Below, piece after piece: positions 1-9,900 of a DNA stretch of 29,920 nucleotides. A program made the translations under genes and the position numbers. A model generated the notes under the pieces. The model saw only the letters and a program-made list of their open reading frames with translations. It had not been told where the DNA came from and did not search any database. Source of the stretch: Pleurostoma richardsiae (taxonomy: Eukaryota; Ascomycota; Sordariomycetes; Calosphaeriales; Pleurostomataceae); contig JANBVO010000099.1 of the NCBI GenBank assembly GCA_030052745.1, forward strand, positions 1 through 29,920. The letters are read 5' to 3'. Position 1 is the first letter of the stretch. Each line of letters opens with the position of its first letter.

Positions 1-162
1 GAGTTCTACACCCCCAGCGACCTGAGCAAGCACTTCCGACGCAAGCATCTGAAGGTGCTGGCGGCCGACGCGAAGCCCGAGTGCCCGGTCTGCGACATCG
101 CCCTGTCTCACAAGATGCATCTGCAGAACCACGCCCTGGTGGTCCACGGCACTGTGTCCTGA
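1..162 (+). CDS. C2H2 zinc-finger protein, 3' end only
   Basis: The window opens inside an open frame that starts at base 1 and stops with TGA at 160-162, giving 53 residues. It contains the second half of one finger (HFRRKH) followed by a full finger, CPVC then 12 residues, H, four residues, H, which fits the C2H2 spacing. The rest of the gene lies upstream of the window. The protein probably binds nucleic acid in the nucleus; no target can be inferred. The alternative is a C2H2-containing protein of other function, because only the tail is visible. Confidence 0.7.
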   Translation, partial: EFYTPSDLSKHFRRKHLKVLAADAKPECPVCDIALSHKMHLQNHALVVHGTVS

Positions 163-511
163 GCCCTGGTCCTCAATGGAGTCATGCAGAACATATGTAG
201 TCACTCCGTGTTTCTGATTTTTAATACAGCTAGCTAGTTATATCCTTGAACTCAATAGATATGCTTATCTATCACTTGGCTTGTGCCTTCGGTGCGACCT
301 TAGGTCCTTCAATTGGAGACGTCTCTTGCTACATTGTAACAGGAACCTCAGCCATGTGCGATAATCCCCTTGTTTATGGACTAGTTTATTGGTCGATGTC
401 TTCCTGAATACCCCTGAGACTTTCGTGATAGATTTAGGAATACCTGCTAGAGAGAACCTCAATACATTCAATCAATGTGCAAAAGAAAGGATATCAACGC
501 AAACCCTCGTC
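163..511. other. Intergenic, nothing recognised
   Basis: Between the zinc-finger stop and the ankyrin remnant. Short overlapping open frames on both strands show no family resemblance. It probably holds the 3' flanks of both neighbours. Confidence 0.5.
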
Positions 512-900
512 TCATCGCTCTCGAAGGATCCGAACCACACTCTCCTGTCCATGCCTTTCCGCAATGGACTCCGCCGTATCCCCATTTACATCCACAAACG
601 TTGGGTCTGCCCCGGCAGCCAACAGTAGACTCACGATGCGTTCGTACCCGAATGCCACTGGCCAGAAGATTGGCGTTCGTCCCGATACACATCGTGAGTT
701 TACATCAACGTCGTTCGTGTGCAAAAGGAGCTTTACGACTTCGTAGTATCCCTCACGCGCAGCGATCCAAAGGGGTGTCTCTTGCCTGATATTTTTCTTG
801 TCTGGCGGCGTGCCTTGTGACAATTGCGCTTTAAGCATCTTAACATCTCCTGACTTGGCTGCGTTATACAGGTTGGCAATCGACGTCCATTCCTCGCGGA
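512..900 (-). pseudogene. Ankyrin-repeat remnant (about three repeats)
   Basis: The minus-strand frame reads through an ankyrin consensus: LYNAAKSGDVKMLKAQLSQG, then ETPLWIAAREGYYEVVKLLL, then GRTPIFWPVAFGYERIVSLL and a final GADPTFVDVNGDTAESIAE, stopping with TGA at 512-514. The first recognisable repeat begins near 898, upstream of the first ATG (838), so no start codon belongs to it. The frame meets the tail of the FAD-linked oxidoreductase pseudogene around 900-934 in a different phase. Ankyrin arrays of this type are usually the C-terminal part of large fungal NLR-like proteins; here no NACHT or other N-terminal domain is adjacent. I infer a truncated, displaced fragment. A tiny independent ankyrin gene is possible but less likely. 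Confidence 0.65.
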
Positions 901-933
901 GGGAAAAGAAACGATAACGTCCACAAAGGTCAA

Positions 934-2002
934 GAACTTTTCGCTGGCCACAGGTAGCCGCAGTGAAGCCCGTTCTGCTGGTTGCAAGGCGGCGCGTGCC
1001 TCGATCTCGCTATTCTTGAAGGTGAGAAGGAGGACCGTGATATGTATGTCTGACAAGCCTGGAGGGTAGGCAGCGACTGCAACAATTTCGGTGGATTCAT
1101 CAAAGCTCGAGGTGATCTATCCAGATGACGGTACATTAGCGGCGAACTCAACGAGATTAAGCTCCTCTAGTCTACCCCAAGGATCCATTCAAAGGCTCTG
1201 CGATAGTCTTTCTTCTCATAGATGTACGCAGAGGAGCGCACATGGCTAAAGATGGGAATGGTCTGCAGGTAGAAGCGCGTCGCGATGGCAGGAACCCCTG
1301 ATATCGACTGTCAGAATGCGACGTAAAATCGTACCAGTGGGAAATCTCAGGTAATTTTACCTGGTCCGGCACCACGGGCTGCCCAGTACAGGTCGCTATT
1401 CTCCTTCTTGTCACAATGAGCTGCTTTCCGTCTGCCGCCACCACGTCGACACCCAAGACCCTCTCGCAAGCCCAGCCCCAGTTCTGCCATCATATCAGTG
1501 TCTAGTAAGGGGTGTTGATGGTTGATGGAGTCCTTACCTTGCAGTTCCAGCCCATGCCACCTTGGAGAAGGAATCCTCCAAGTCCAACGTCAGGACAATG
1601 CCCGCCCGGAAACATACGCCTAGATGCCTCGAGCAGCTTGTTGGCTAGCCTCCCGGTGGTGCTCGGCGATACCTTTGCAATCCCTGTCTCGCCGTCCAGC
1701 GAGAACTCATAGTGTCTGCCTAAGTCTAACAGGATCGCCCCCTCTCGGACGCTCTATGCGGCCCAACTGTGGCTACCGGAGCGGATCGATAGACGACAGT
1801 ACAGCTCATTGGCTAAGCGGATGGCCTCAACGATGTGTTCTTCGGCGGTGGCCTCTATCACAGCGAGGGGATAGCGCGACGGACGACGATAATTGAAGAC
1901 GCGCCCGACGCGAGACCTTTCGTATCCGGTATCCCCCTGCCATATAATTGGGAAATTAGGAGGCAGAGAGCTGATCGCGGAGGCGTTCTTGTCACTCGTC
2001 AT
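934..2002 (-). pseudogene. FAD-linked oxidoreductase (BBE/FAD_binding_4 type), broken
   Basis: The start is ATG at 2002. The N-terminal frame runs through GDTGYERSRVGRVFNYRRP and IRSGSHSW, whose His is the usual FAD attachment site, then hits TAG at 1754-1756 where the family has Trp. The same frame continues to GGHCPDVGLGGFLLQGG; the Cys there is the second FAD attachment residue of bicovalent members. Introns are inferred at 1484-1537, 1298-1360 and 1117-1175, all GT..AG. Between the first two, a one-base loss after GKQL shifts the frame before KENSDLYWAARGAGP. After the third intron come ESTEIVAVAAYPPGLSDIHI and EARAALQPAERAS. Homology ends near ASEKF (934), so the C-terminal part is missing or replaced. 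Such enzymes oxidise alcohols or C-C bonds in fungal secondary metabolism. This copy cannot make a full protein. Confidence 0.8.
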
Positions 2003-2552
2003 TATCCCGATACGGACGGTAATTCCGACAATGAGTCAAGATCCAATGAGATCAATCGCGCGAGTTCGAGGGATCAACGGGGTTCTTCTTTTGTCTCCAA
2101 CAGAGAGTCAGATCTGAGACTACTTGTGCACTCTGGTCTAGACCAGGAACGGGAGTGTGGCGGCTAACCCCAAGTCCTCGGCAAACCCGCATTTCCCCCA
2201 TGGGGTTGTTGAACCTGTTGAGGATTATGGGCCCCGGGCCGTGTGGGACCACATCCCTTTGTCCCCCGGAGGAGGCCCACTTCCCCAGATCCCGACTGCA
2301 GTTAGACGCGCGACGATGAAGAGGTGCGGGACTGGTTATTGACGAGGCGACAGGTCGGTTGTCGTAAATGATTAAGAACGCCTCCATAGGCTCAGTCAAA
2401 CGTTACTAATTCACAATGCCCCCCTGTCGCCTAGTCTGCCGAGGAAGACCATCTGTCACAGTTTTCGGAGCTTGATCCGCCGTCCTTGAGAAGATTATCA
2501 TTACCATCAGCACATCTGAAGCGGAGAAGAACTGACATAGAGAAAGAACAAC
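2003..2552. promoter_or_regulatory. Divergent intergenic region, oxidoreductase pseudogene / MFS gene
   Basis: About 550 bases separate two divergent starts (2002 on minus, 2553 on plus), so it probably held a shared promoter of the cluster. I see no clear TATA box or repeat. Open frames inside it have no family resemblance. Confidence 0.4.
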
Positions 2553-4453
2553 ATGGCTACTGACACTGTGAAGGCCGATGGGCTCCGGAGGGAGACGCTG
2601 GGAAATGTCCGGCTTCGCCATCATGAGACAAACGAGATAATCTTGGTGCCGACGCCGACCAACGACCCCAACGACCCTCTCACCTGGTATTCCTTCTCTC
2701 TGCCCAGAAAACGTCATCCTTCAAGCTAATGAGTCTGTTCAGGTCCAAGGCATACCGAGTCTACATTGCTGCTCTGGTCTCCTTTGCCATTTTCCTTGCC
2801 AACTTCCTCGCCGGAGGGCCGACTGTTGCCATCGTCGACACCACGATCAATTTCGAGGGGCCGCCAGGGCCAGATTTCTCGGATAAAATTGCTAAAATCG
2901 CCTATTTCTACACTACTACTGCCCTTACGCAGGGGATGGGCGATCTTTTCTGGATGCCTTTCATCGTCAAGTTTGGCCGCAGACCTGTTTACGTGATCTC
3001 TTTCTGTCTGTACACAGCCACTGCGGCGTGGGCAGGTGGAGCCGATTCCTATGGCAGCGAACTCGCCTCTCGAATCATCATGGGTTTTGCCTCTGGTTCC
3101 GCAGAGTGTCTGGCGCCGCTCACCATATCAGATTGCTTTTTCCTCCACGAGCGAGGCACCATCATGGCGTAAGTTGCTCCATATCCCCTGGGATAGTTCT
3201 CACAATCCACTACTGCGTCAGGACAATCACCATCTGACAGGAAATGATAGCATGTATACTGCAGCGCTCTCGTGCGGGGTGGGTGGCGGCATCGTTCTTT
3301 GTGGCCTCATCACAATCAACCTCAGCTGGCGGTACATCTACTGGGTAGCAGTGGCCATGATCGGCGCCTGCACGGTGCTTGTCATCTTCGCCTTTCCGGA
3401 GACTGAGTTCAACCGCGCAGCCGTCTTGGCCGGAGGCGCCGCCGCCTTTGACCCGGAAACCATCTCCGAAGGCCCGTTGAAGGAGGGCCAGGATCCCGAG
3501 ATTGTCCAGGCTGAGCTGGCAAGCGGTCGATCGCACAGGGAACCGGCCAAGAAGATCACTTACCTGCAGAGCCTGAGGCTGTACAGCGGTGTCTACACGC
3601 AGGAGAGGTATTTCAAAGTGTTCATACGGCCTGTCGTCATGCTGACCCTGCCGCCGGTCATATGGGCCACCCTCATCATGTCTGTCACCATTGGATTTCT
3701 GGTAGCCATCAGCTCCAACTTCGCAACGGCCTTCAGTGATACCTACGGGTTTAAATCTTGGCAGTCCGGGCTTTGCTTCATAGCAGGAGTCATTGGTGCT
3801 CTGATTGGGGCTTTCTTTGGTGGGCGCTTCAGCGACATGGTCGCCGACTTCCTCACCGTGAGGAACGGCGGAGTGAGAGAGCCCGAGATGCGACTCCCTG
3901 CCCTGATGATTTCTCTGGTGACGGCTCCGCTAGCACTCGTGCTCTACGGTGTTGGCATCGGCAACCACTTGCATTGGATGGTCCCAACTTTGGGCTTGGG
4001 TCTTTGTATGGCATCCCTTCCCCGGCAGACAGATGTGCACTCCCATGTTACTGACTCTAACATACCAACAGTGAACTTCTCTATCGTCCAAGCTACAAAT
4101 GTCACTCTCGTTTACGCCATCGACGCCTACCGCCCGGTGGCGGGTGAAATAACGGTGACGCAGCTCGGCTTCAAGGGTGAGTATCCCTGACCTGTGAGGT
4201 GGAAGGGAATTATCTGACCGTATATTCGTCAATAGCTGCCTTTGGCTTTCTTCTGTCCTTCTACACGAACCCCTGGATTGCTAAGGACGGATACCAGCGC
4301 GCATTTGGCGCAATGGCAGGTATCTCCGGCTCGGTGATGCTGTTCTGGATCCCCATGTATTTCTTCGGCAAGCGGATCAGGCGTGCCACCTGGGAATGGG
4401 GCTTCATCAGGCGCCTTGCGCACTGGGACGAGGATCGCGAAGTCGATGAGTAG
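2553..4453 (+). CDS. MFS transporter, DHA1 type, five exons, intact
   Basis: This is a proton-coupled exporter-type membrane protein. Exons are 2553-2686, 2743-3168, 3251-4005, 4072-4176 and 4236-4453. All introns (56, 82, 66 and 59 nt) are GT..AG, and phases join to 1638 nt, or 545 residues. The N-terminus is cytosolic with NDPNDPLTWS, typical of fungal DHA1 carriers. TM1 follows (YRVYIAALVSFAIFLANFLA), then motif A-like GDLFWMPFIVKFGRRPVYV between TM2 and TM3 and RIIMGFASGSAECL around TM4. The long cytosolic loop contains FPETEFNR. The second half starts near VVMLTLPPVIWATLIM. Length and 12-helix layout are normal. It stands between the divergent FAD-linked oxidoreductase and an SDR, so it probably exports or imports the cluster's compound. 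The substrate cannot be read from sequence; HOL1-like polyamine or drug export are alternatives. Confidence 0.85.
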
Positions 4454-5012
4454 TCTTGAGGATTTAGAGACACCGACGGGTCTCTATGGTTTTATTGTTG
4501 TGTCTTCTATCTTGATTTCACAGTGTCGAGTACGGAGCTCAGCTCCAGACAAGCTATAAGCGGCCACGAGTTGCAGGTATACCTTTGCTGCATACGTCAA
4601 TCCACTTCTGCGAACCTCTTCTGGGCCCAACGCCCAACTATCAAGGCTTTTGCACATATGTGAGCTAGTCTATTACTGGACAGAACGTGATGATTCGTGC
4701 TGAATGTGCAAAATTTCTTCTTACATGGACTATCCGAACATCAAGACGGTGGTGTTGACCCCCGCACCATATCTATCTCCCGCATTAGTACGGATCGGAG
4801 GCTTCGAGGCCGCGGTCTTTGTTCTTCGTTCTCAGTATGGGAGCAAGGAGAAGCCGCAACTAACTGCCGGACGGACCACTTTCCGAGACACCCAGTCATG
4901 GCCAAAGACAGTCAGATTCGATATCGCCATGTCCTCGCATCCAGGGGCCAGAAATGCGAGGTTGCTGATGGTCAGAACAGCGCTGAAACCGACACAGTTC
5001 TATGTACACAAC
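4454..5012. other. Intergenic between MFS gene and SDR pseudogene
   Basis: Holds the MFS 3' flank and the former SDR promoter. Two overlapping plus-strand open frames start at 4697 and 4704. The second merely extends the SDR frame upstream and has no SDR character before 5013. No repeat or RNA seen. Confidence 0.4.
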
Positions 5013-5959
5013 ATGTCCTCGACAAGCTCATCTACATCGGGCAGCACCGCGTCCTTGGTGCCGCAGACTTTGGCTGGCAAAGCAGCCGTAATATCCGGCA
5101 GCGACAGCGGCATCGGTCTCGCTATTGCCAGAGAGCTTTGCATCCCGCGGCGCACACGTCGTCATCAACTATCCCTTTCCCTCGCTGGCCAGCAAGGCAG
5201 CCGCAGCAGCAGAGAGCCTGCCCACGCCGGCTGTAGCCGTCTGCGCTGACATGAGCACAATTGAAGGCCCCAAAGCACTAGCGGAGGCGGCTGTCTAACA
5301 CTTTGGCCGCATAGACATTGTAATCAACAATGCTGCCATCGAAGTCAACCTCCCGTTCGAAGACCACACAATGGATCACTGGGACGCGCTGGTGAACCTC
5401 AACGCCCGTGGGACATTCCTCCTGACTCACCACAGCCTCCGATACCTTCCGGCTGCCGGGTCCCGCATTGTCAACATCTGCTCCGTCAGCTCCCGCGGGG
5501 TCCCACCTCTTGCAGACGATCTATGCGGGGACGAAGGGCATGGTGGACTTCTTCACGCGGGTGTGGGCCAAGGAGCTGCCGCCCAAGTACGGGTGCACGG
5601 TCAGCGCCGTGTCGCCCGGCCCCACGGCTACCGAGGGGTTCCTGTCGGCAGGGGAGGAGGCGATGAAGGTCTTGCAGCCGACTATTGATGCGACACCGGC
5701 GGGCAAGAGGCTCGGGGAATCCGAGGAGGTGGCATTTGCGGTGGCGTTTCTGTGCGAGGAGAGGGCCGGGTGGGTCAATGGCCAGCACTTGTTCGTGAAC
5801 GGGAGCGGAATGTGGCCGGGGAGAAAACCCTGGCCCTTCCCCGAGATCCTGCTTCCTGCCTCCGCATGCTTCCGAGTAGACAGAAGGCGGGCCACCCAAC
5901 TCCTCTTTCCACCTTCGGCCCCCACTGCCCACATCCGAAGGCAACCGGTGGGTGGGTGA
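5013..5959 (+). pseudogene. Short-chain dehydrogenase/reductase (SDR) copy 1, broken
   Basis: The ATG at 5013 opens MSSTSSSTSG, then LAGKAAVISGSDSGIGLAIA, the dinucleotide-binding GxxxGxG region. One extra T around 5137-5139 shifts the frame into SRGAHVVINYPFP. A TAA at 5296-5298 follows, where family members have Gln or Glu before HFGRIDIVINNAA (the NNA motif). A one-base loss near 5500 then moves the frame to LLQTIYAGTKGMVDFF, where YxxxK is intact, and on to VSAVSPGPTATEGF and VNGQHLFVNGSGMW. The normal end would be about there (5815); the present frame runs on to 5959. It resembles tropinone-reductase or FabG-like fungal SDRs that reduce ketones with NADPH. It is a paralogue of the broken SDR at 12208: both share INYPFP and TIEGPK. 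Confidence 0.85.
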
Positions 5960-6014
5960 GAGGAGTTCAGTGCGGGGAAATCCTTCATTAGACTGAGACC
6001 AGGTTGGGGATTGC

Positions 6015-6051
6015 CTCTATAGAGCTAGGCAGGGTAATACTGCATGCAGTA
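6015..6051. promoter_or_regulatory. Palindromes in the histidinol-dehydrogenase-like promoter
   Basis: Two perfect palindromes sit 160-195 bases before the ATG at 6209: CTCTATAGAG at 6015-6024 and TACTGCATGCAGTA at 6038-6051. They may be dimeric regulator sites. A TATA-like TATAA lies at 6146-6150, about 60 bases before the start. No regulator can be assigned. Confidence 0.35.
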
Positions 6052-6208
6052 AGACCAGTGTGGGCCTGTCTTCATTGCCGATGATTACATAGTATGTCAG
6101 TACGTAGCACCGAAGTTCGGAGACAGATATAGCGACTCATGACACTATAAGGAATCAGCATCTATTGTGACCAGCTTACTTGCGAACATCAAAGACCAAC
6201 ACGACACC

Positions 6209-7660
6209 ATGGCGCGCTCCTATCTCAAGAAGGCCACCACTGGCCCTGTCAACGGTGCGGGTCAATCCTCCCTCGACGTCCCTAGCATAGTCAAGGGGGT
6301 CATTGACTCAATTCGTCATAATGGAGACGCGGCAGTACGGCAGTATAGCGAGAAGTTCGACAAGTGGTCACCCAAGTCTTTCAAGCTATCGGACGCCGAG
6401 ATACAACATGCCATCTCTCAAGTACCTCCGCAAACCATCCAGGACATCAAAGATGTCCAGGCGAACGTGCGCAGATTCGCCACTGCCCAGAAACAGTCGC
6501 TAAAGGACTTCGAGATTGAGACGGCACCGGGCGTATTCCTTGGGCAGAGGAACAATCCCATCGCTTCTGTCGGAGCGTGAGTACAAGCCTGTCTCTAATC
6601 CGAGAGAGAGGGTGCTAACCGAACTCAACGTGTAGATACATCCCAGGAGGTCGTTATCCTCTGCTAGCTTCGGCGCATATGACCATCCTCACCGCCAAGA
6701 TTGCAGGTGTGAAGACTGTCGTTGGCTGCACACCTCCGGACCAAGGCAAAGTGCCATACGCGACCGTAGCCGCGATGCATCTCGCAGGTACGGACGCCAT
6801 CTTCATCCTCGGAGGCATCCAAGCCGTCGCAGCCATGGCGGTCGGCACGGAAACAGTCCCAAAGGTAAACTTCATCGCTGGCCCCGGGAACGCATTCGTC
6901 GCAGAAGCGAAGCGGCAGCTCTACGGCGAGATCGGCATCGATCTATTCGCCGGTCCGACGGAGATACTGATCGTTGCCGACGAGACAGCGGACCCGTTCA
7001 TGGTTGCGACAGACTTGCTGTCTCAAGCAGAACACGGTCCGGACAGCCCTGCCGTCCTGATTACTACGTCTGCGGAGGTGGGCAAAACTACAGTCGAGTA
7101 CTGTGGCACTCTCCTCGAAGGCCTAGTAACCGCCCCTATCGCGAGTGTCTCTTGGGGGAACTTGGGAGAGGTGGTGCTTGTAGACTCTCTGGACGAAGCG
7201 TATCAGGTTGCCGACGAGTACGCGTCTGAACACGTCCAGATTCTGGCGGCAAATCCAAGAGAGGCGCTGGAGAAGATGAACAACTATGGAGCTCTGTTTC
7301 TGGGGCCTATGACCTGTGTCTCCTACGGTGATAAGGTGAGCCGCTGCTCCCAAGCCACTTTAGATGTTTTTCTGCGGGGAACTGACATCTTACTTACAGT
7401 GCATCGGAACAAACCACGTTCTTCCGACCAAAGGTGCTTCGAGATACACGGGCGGGCTTTGGGTGGGCAAGTTCTTGAGGACTGTCACCTATCAGGAAGT
7501 CCGATCGGCAGAGGAGAGCGGCCGCCTCGGGCAGCTGTGTGGCCGGGCTGCCAGGGCCGAACTCTTCGAAGGCCATGCCAGGTCTGGTGACTTACGAGCA
7601 CATCTGTATCTGGGCGAAGAGTTCGACTGGATCAAGCGAGGCAATGCTAGCAAGCGGTAA
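6209..7660 (+). CDS. Histidinol-dehydrogenase-like NAD-dependent enzyme, three exons, intact
   Basis: Exons are 6209-6576, 6636-7335 and 7400-7660; introns of 59 and 64 nt have good donors (GTGAGT, GTGAGC) and branch sites. The product is 442 residues. The ATG at 6209 sits in ACACCATGG and is preferred over an in-frame GTG at 6167. The family signature region runs IDLFAGPTEILIVADE to LLSQAEHG. By family knowledge the zinc ligands are Gln253, His256, Asp355 and His415, and the catalytic pair is Glu321-His322 (SEH); all are present. Fungi normally make histidine with the trifunctional HIS4 protein, so a stand-alone bacterial-like enzyme in a cluster suggests another substrate. YGDK.IGTNHVLPT replaces the usual GDY.AG.NHVLPT, which recalls the sulfopropanediol-dehydrogenase branch (HpsN); this is inference from memory. 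It oxidises an alcohol in two NAD steps to an acid if it keeps family chemistry. Confidence 0.88.
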
Positions 7661-8339
7661 ATGATACGGATAATCACCACAGCTGGCGATGAGTCTTCAT
7701 ACTTTAGATGGAGACTGAGTTCTCTACCGTAATTGATTAATTAGCATCTAGATTCTTCTTCACCTCCAAGTATCCATTTCTGTGACTTGCCGGTTTCCGG
7801 CGCAAACTTGTGCCGGTATTACCGTGACCGTATCGAAGGAAAGATCTTCCAGCCCTCTCCGGCCATTCGTCAGTCACCCCTTCCACTTCAGTCAGTACGG
7901 CCATCGCCGACGTCAAGCAGCGTCGCGAGTCCAAACGGCTGCGCACTGGGTTGGGGTTGCCGTTCAATAAAAACGAGTAGTAACAAAGCCAACTGCAGAA
8001 GGTTCAACTGCTCATACAGAGAGAAGTTGGGCAGCCTTATATATAAATCTTTTTTCAGCATTTTCAAGACCCTTGGATAGTTGCTTGTACAGCTTGCAGC
8101 TCTACAAGTCGGTTTGGGGTCCTGCCACTCCCTTCGACGCCGTTATCGAAAACGGTAGAAGAGGGACGCATCAAGAGAGAAGAGACATGTGAGGTAGGAA
8201 AGGACGAATCGACGGGTCCACCTGGTGGTCCTCCCATCTGCAGCAAGGCCGAGGTTTCATTGACGAGCTTTGCGGTTCGTAGTGCCTTCCCGAGGTCTTA
8301 TCGAGAGGCAGCCGCCCTCCGGCATCATCCATCGCGACG
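7661..8339. other. Intergenic / lost P450 C-terminus
   Basis: Lies between the dehydrogenase-like gene and the recognisable part of the minus-strand P450. The missing P450 half (ExxR, heme-binding Cys loop) should be here, but no frame on the minus strand shows it. A TATATATAAA run occurs at 8037-8046. Nothing else recognised. Confidence 0.4.
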
Positions 8340-9497
8340 TCTAGGAGGCGGAGGAAGGAGGGAGGTGAGGTCCACTGCAATAAATGCAATTTCCTCCAGG
8401 GTGAATTTGTCGTCTCTCGAGTCGAGGAGTTCCGTCATGAAGCAGGGCCGTTGAATTCCTCGTCTGACTCGAGTTTCGAGATCGTCAATGAGCCTCTGGA
8501 ATACTCTATACGCAAGGGATCATATGTCAGTTACCAGAGCACAACAGCATAGGAGGTTTTGTGGAAGGAAAGGAACGACATCTCGGTGCCTAGACCATAC
8601 CGTATCGTCCGTCGGTAAAGGTCATCTCCTTCCGCCTCCACTGCTGAAGGCTCTTCATAGACGGGATCCGTGGTAGAACCAGGAATGCGTCAACAATGGA
8701 CGCGCCGGGCATCATGTACGGCACAAATTCTTCCTGGACCTTATAGACTGCCGAGAGGTCCGAGTCTCCCGGGTCGGTCCGGCGGCCAAAGACAACGCTC
8801 ATTATGACCGAGTTCGGGAAACGCCCTAATGCCAGATACCAAGTCTCTGGTTTTTACATGAGCTGGAGCATGAGGGTCCGGGACTCCAGGTCCTGGAACG
8901 GCTTGAAGAGCGCCTTCTGACTGACGCCGAGAACTCGGTGCATCATCATCTTCCGCTGTCGACGCCAGTCGTTGGCGTACGGCATTAACAGCATGCATTT
9001 TCCGCCAGAAACAATCTCATGGGCCATAGGGAGGCTCTGCCGAGACGAGTATATTGCGGCTCGCTTGTCTAGCAACTTTGTTGCAACCCGGCGAGAGTTC
9101 AGAATTACCCAATATGTCCGTCCAAACTTCAGCGTGAACCTAAGGATGTCAGGTTGCAAGTGGTTAGACTAAGCTACGTAGATTCGGTACTAAGAAAAAT
9201 AATTCAAACTGAAGTTCACATTTCCCCATATTTCTCTCTCAGCTGCCTTAGATACGGTCCCTGGTCTATCTTGGGCATCTGGAAGGTGTTGCCAATCAAG
9301 GGCAACCCTGGCACTAGTGGTGGAAATCGATACTTCCGCCTAATCCGTGCATCTTCGAACAACATCCAGCCCACCCAGACGGCAGCAAACATCGAGATGA
9401 GAGGCGTGCACACACGCCGGATAACGGCAATACCGCTTAAGAGCACGCCAGTCTCCATGTCGGACTGGGGCAACGCCAGCGTTAGGGAGTTGGACAT
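8340..9497 (-). pseudogene. Cytochrome P450 monooxygenase, truncated and broken
   Basis: Exon 1 (9497-9220) encodes a membrane anchor (VCTPLISMFAAVWVGWMLF) and the proline-rich hinge FPPLVPGLPLIGN. An 80-nt intron (9219-9140) joins YGEM to FTLKFGRTYWVILNSRR, followed by ANDWRRQRKMMMHRVLG (helix C WRxxR-like). TAA at 8854-8856 follows LMLQLM, where a CAA (Gln) would restore QKPETWYLALGRFPNSVIM. The frame then stops at 8590. A shifted segment at about 8512-8345 reads VFQRLIDDLETRVRRGIQRP and PCFMTELLDSRDDKFTLEE, ending at a decayed helix I. No ExxR or FxxGxRxCxG heme loop is found down to 8000, so the enzyme is dead. It resembles the fungal family used in secondary metabolism (O-methylsterigmatocystin-oxidoreductase-like annotation). 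It is divergent from the flavin reductase at 9901. Confidence 0.85.
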
Positions 9498-9900
9498 CGC
9501 TATTGGGACGCTGAGAAGTGACAGACTCTCAATATCAGCTGGAATTCCTGTAAAACCTAGGGCTACAAGGAGAAAAGCTCGGCCTAATTGCTCGCTGCCG
9601 AACTGTCTGCTTGATGAGGACTCGTCATCTTCGGGCTGCAGTGGGGACGATTGGCGTCGAACTCCGAAAGGACAGCCGAACGGGACTAGCTCCTACGCCA
9701 ACGGCCCCCAATAAGCTAATATATGACCACGGGGCCAATGGCTGGCAGGTTATTACGACCAGGTCCTTCATCGAAGTATAGGTCAAGACGCAGCTGATAG
9801 AAACAGAAGTCCTTCGCGACGCAACATAAACCTCGCCCAAAAGTCTTGCTTTCGTTGCCCGTCTCAGAGCTTAGGGATCTACACTATCTTCACCAGCACA
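9498..9900. promoter_or_regulatory. Divergent promoter region, P450 / flavin reductase
   Basis: About 400 bases between the minus-strand P450 start and the plus-strand ATG at 9901. It must have held both promoters. No TATA box or repeat is clear, and no coding frame inside looks real. Confidence 0.35.

Noticed and set aside
4704-5012. 103-residue upstream extension of SDR copy 1
   Set aside because: It is in frame but unlike SDR N-termini; the ATG at 5013 matches relatives.
5486-5988. Long minus-strand frames opposite SDR copy 1
   Set aside because: They are antisense shadows of the GC-rich SDR coding sequence and carry no domain.
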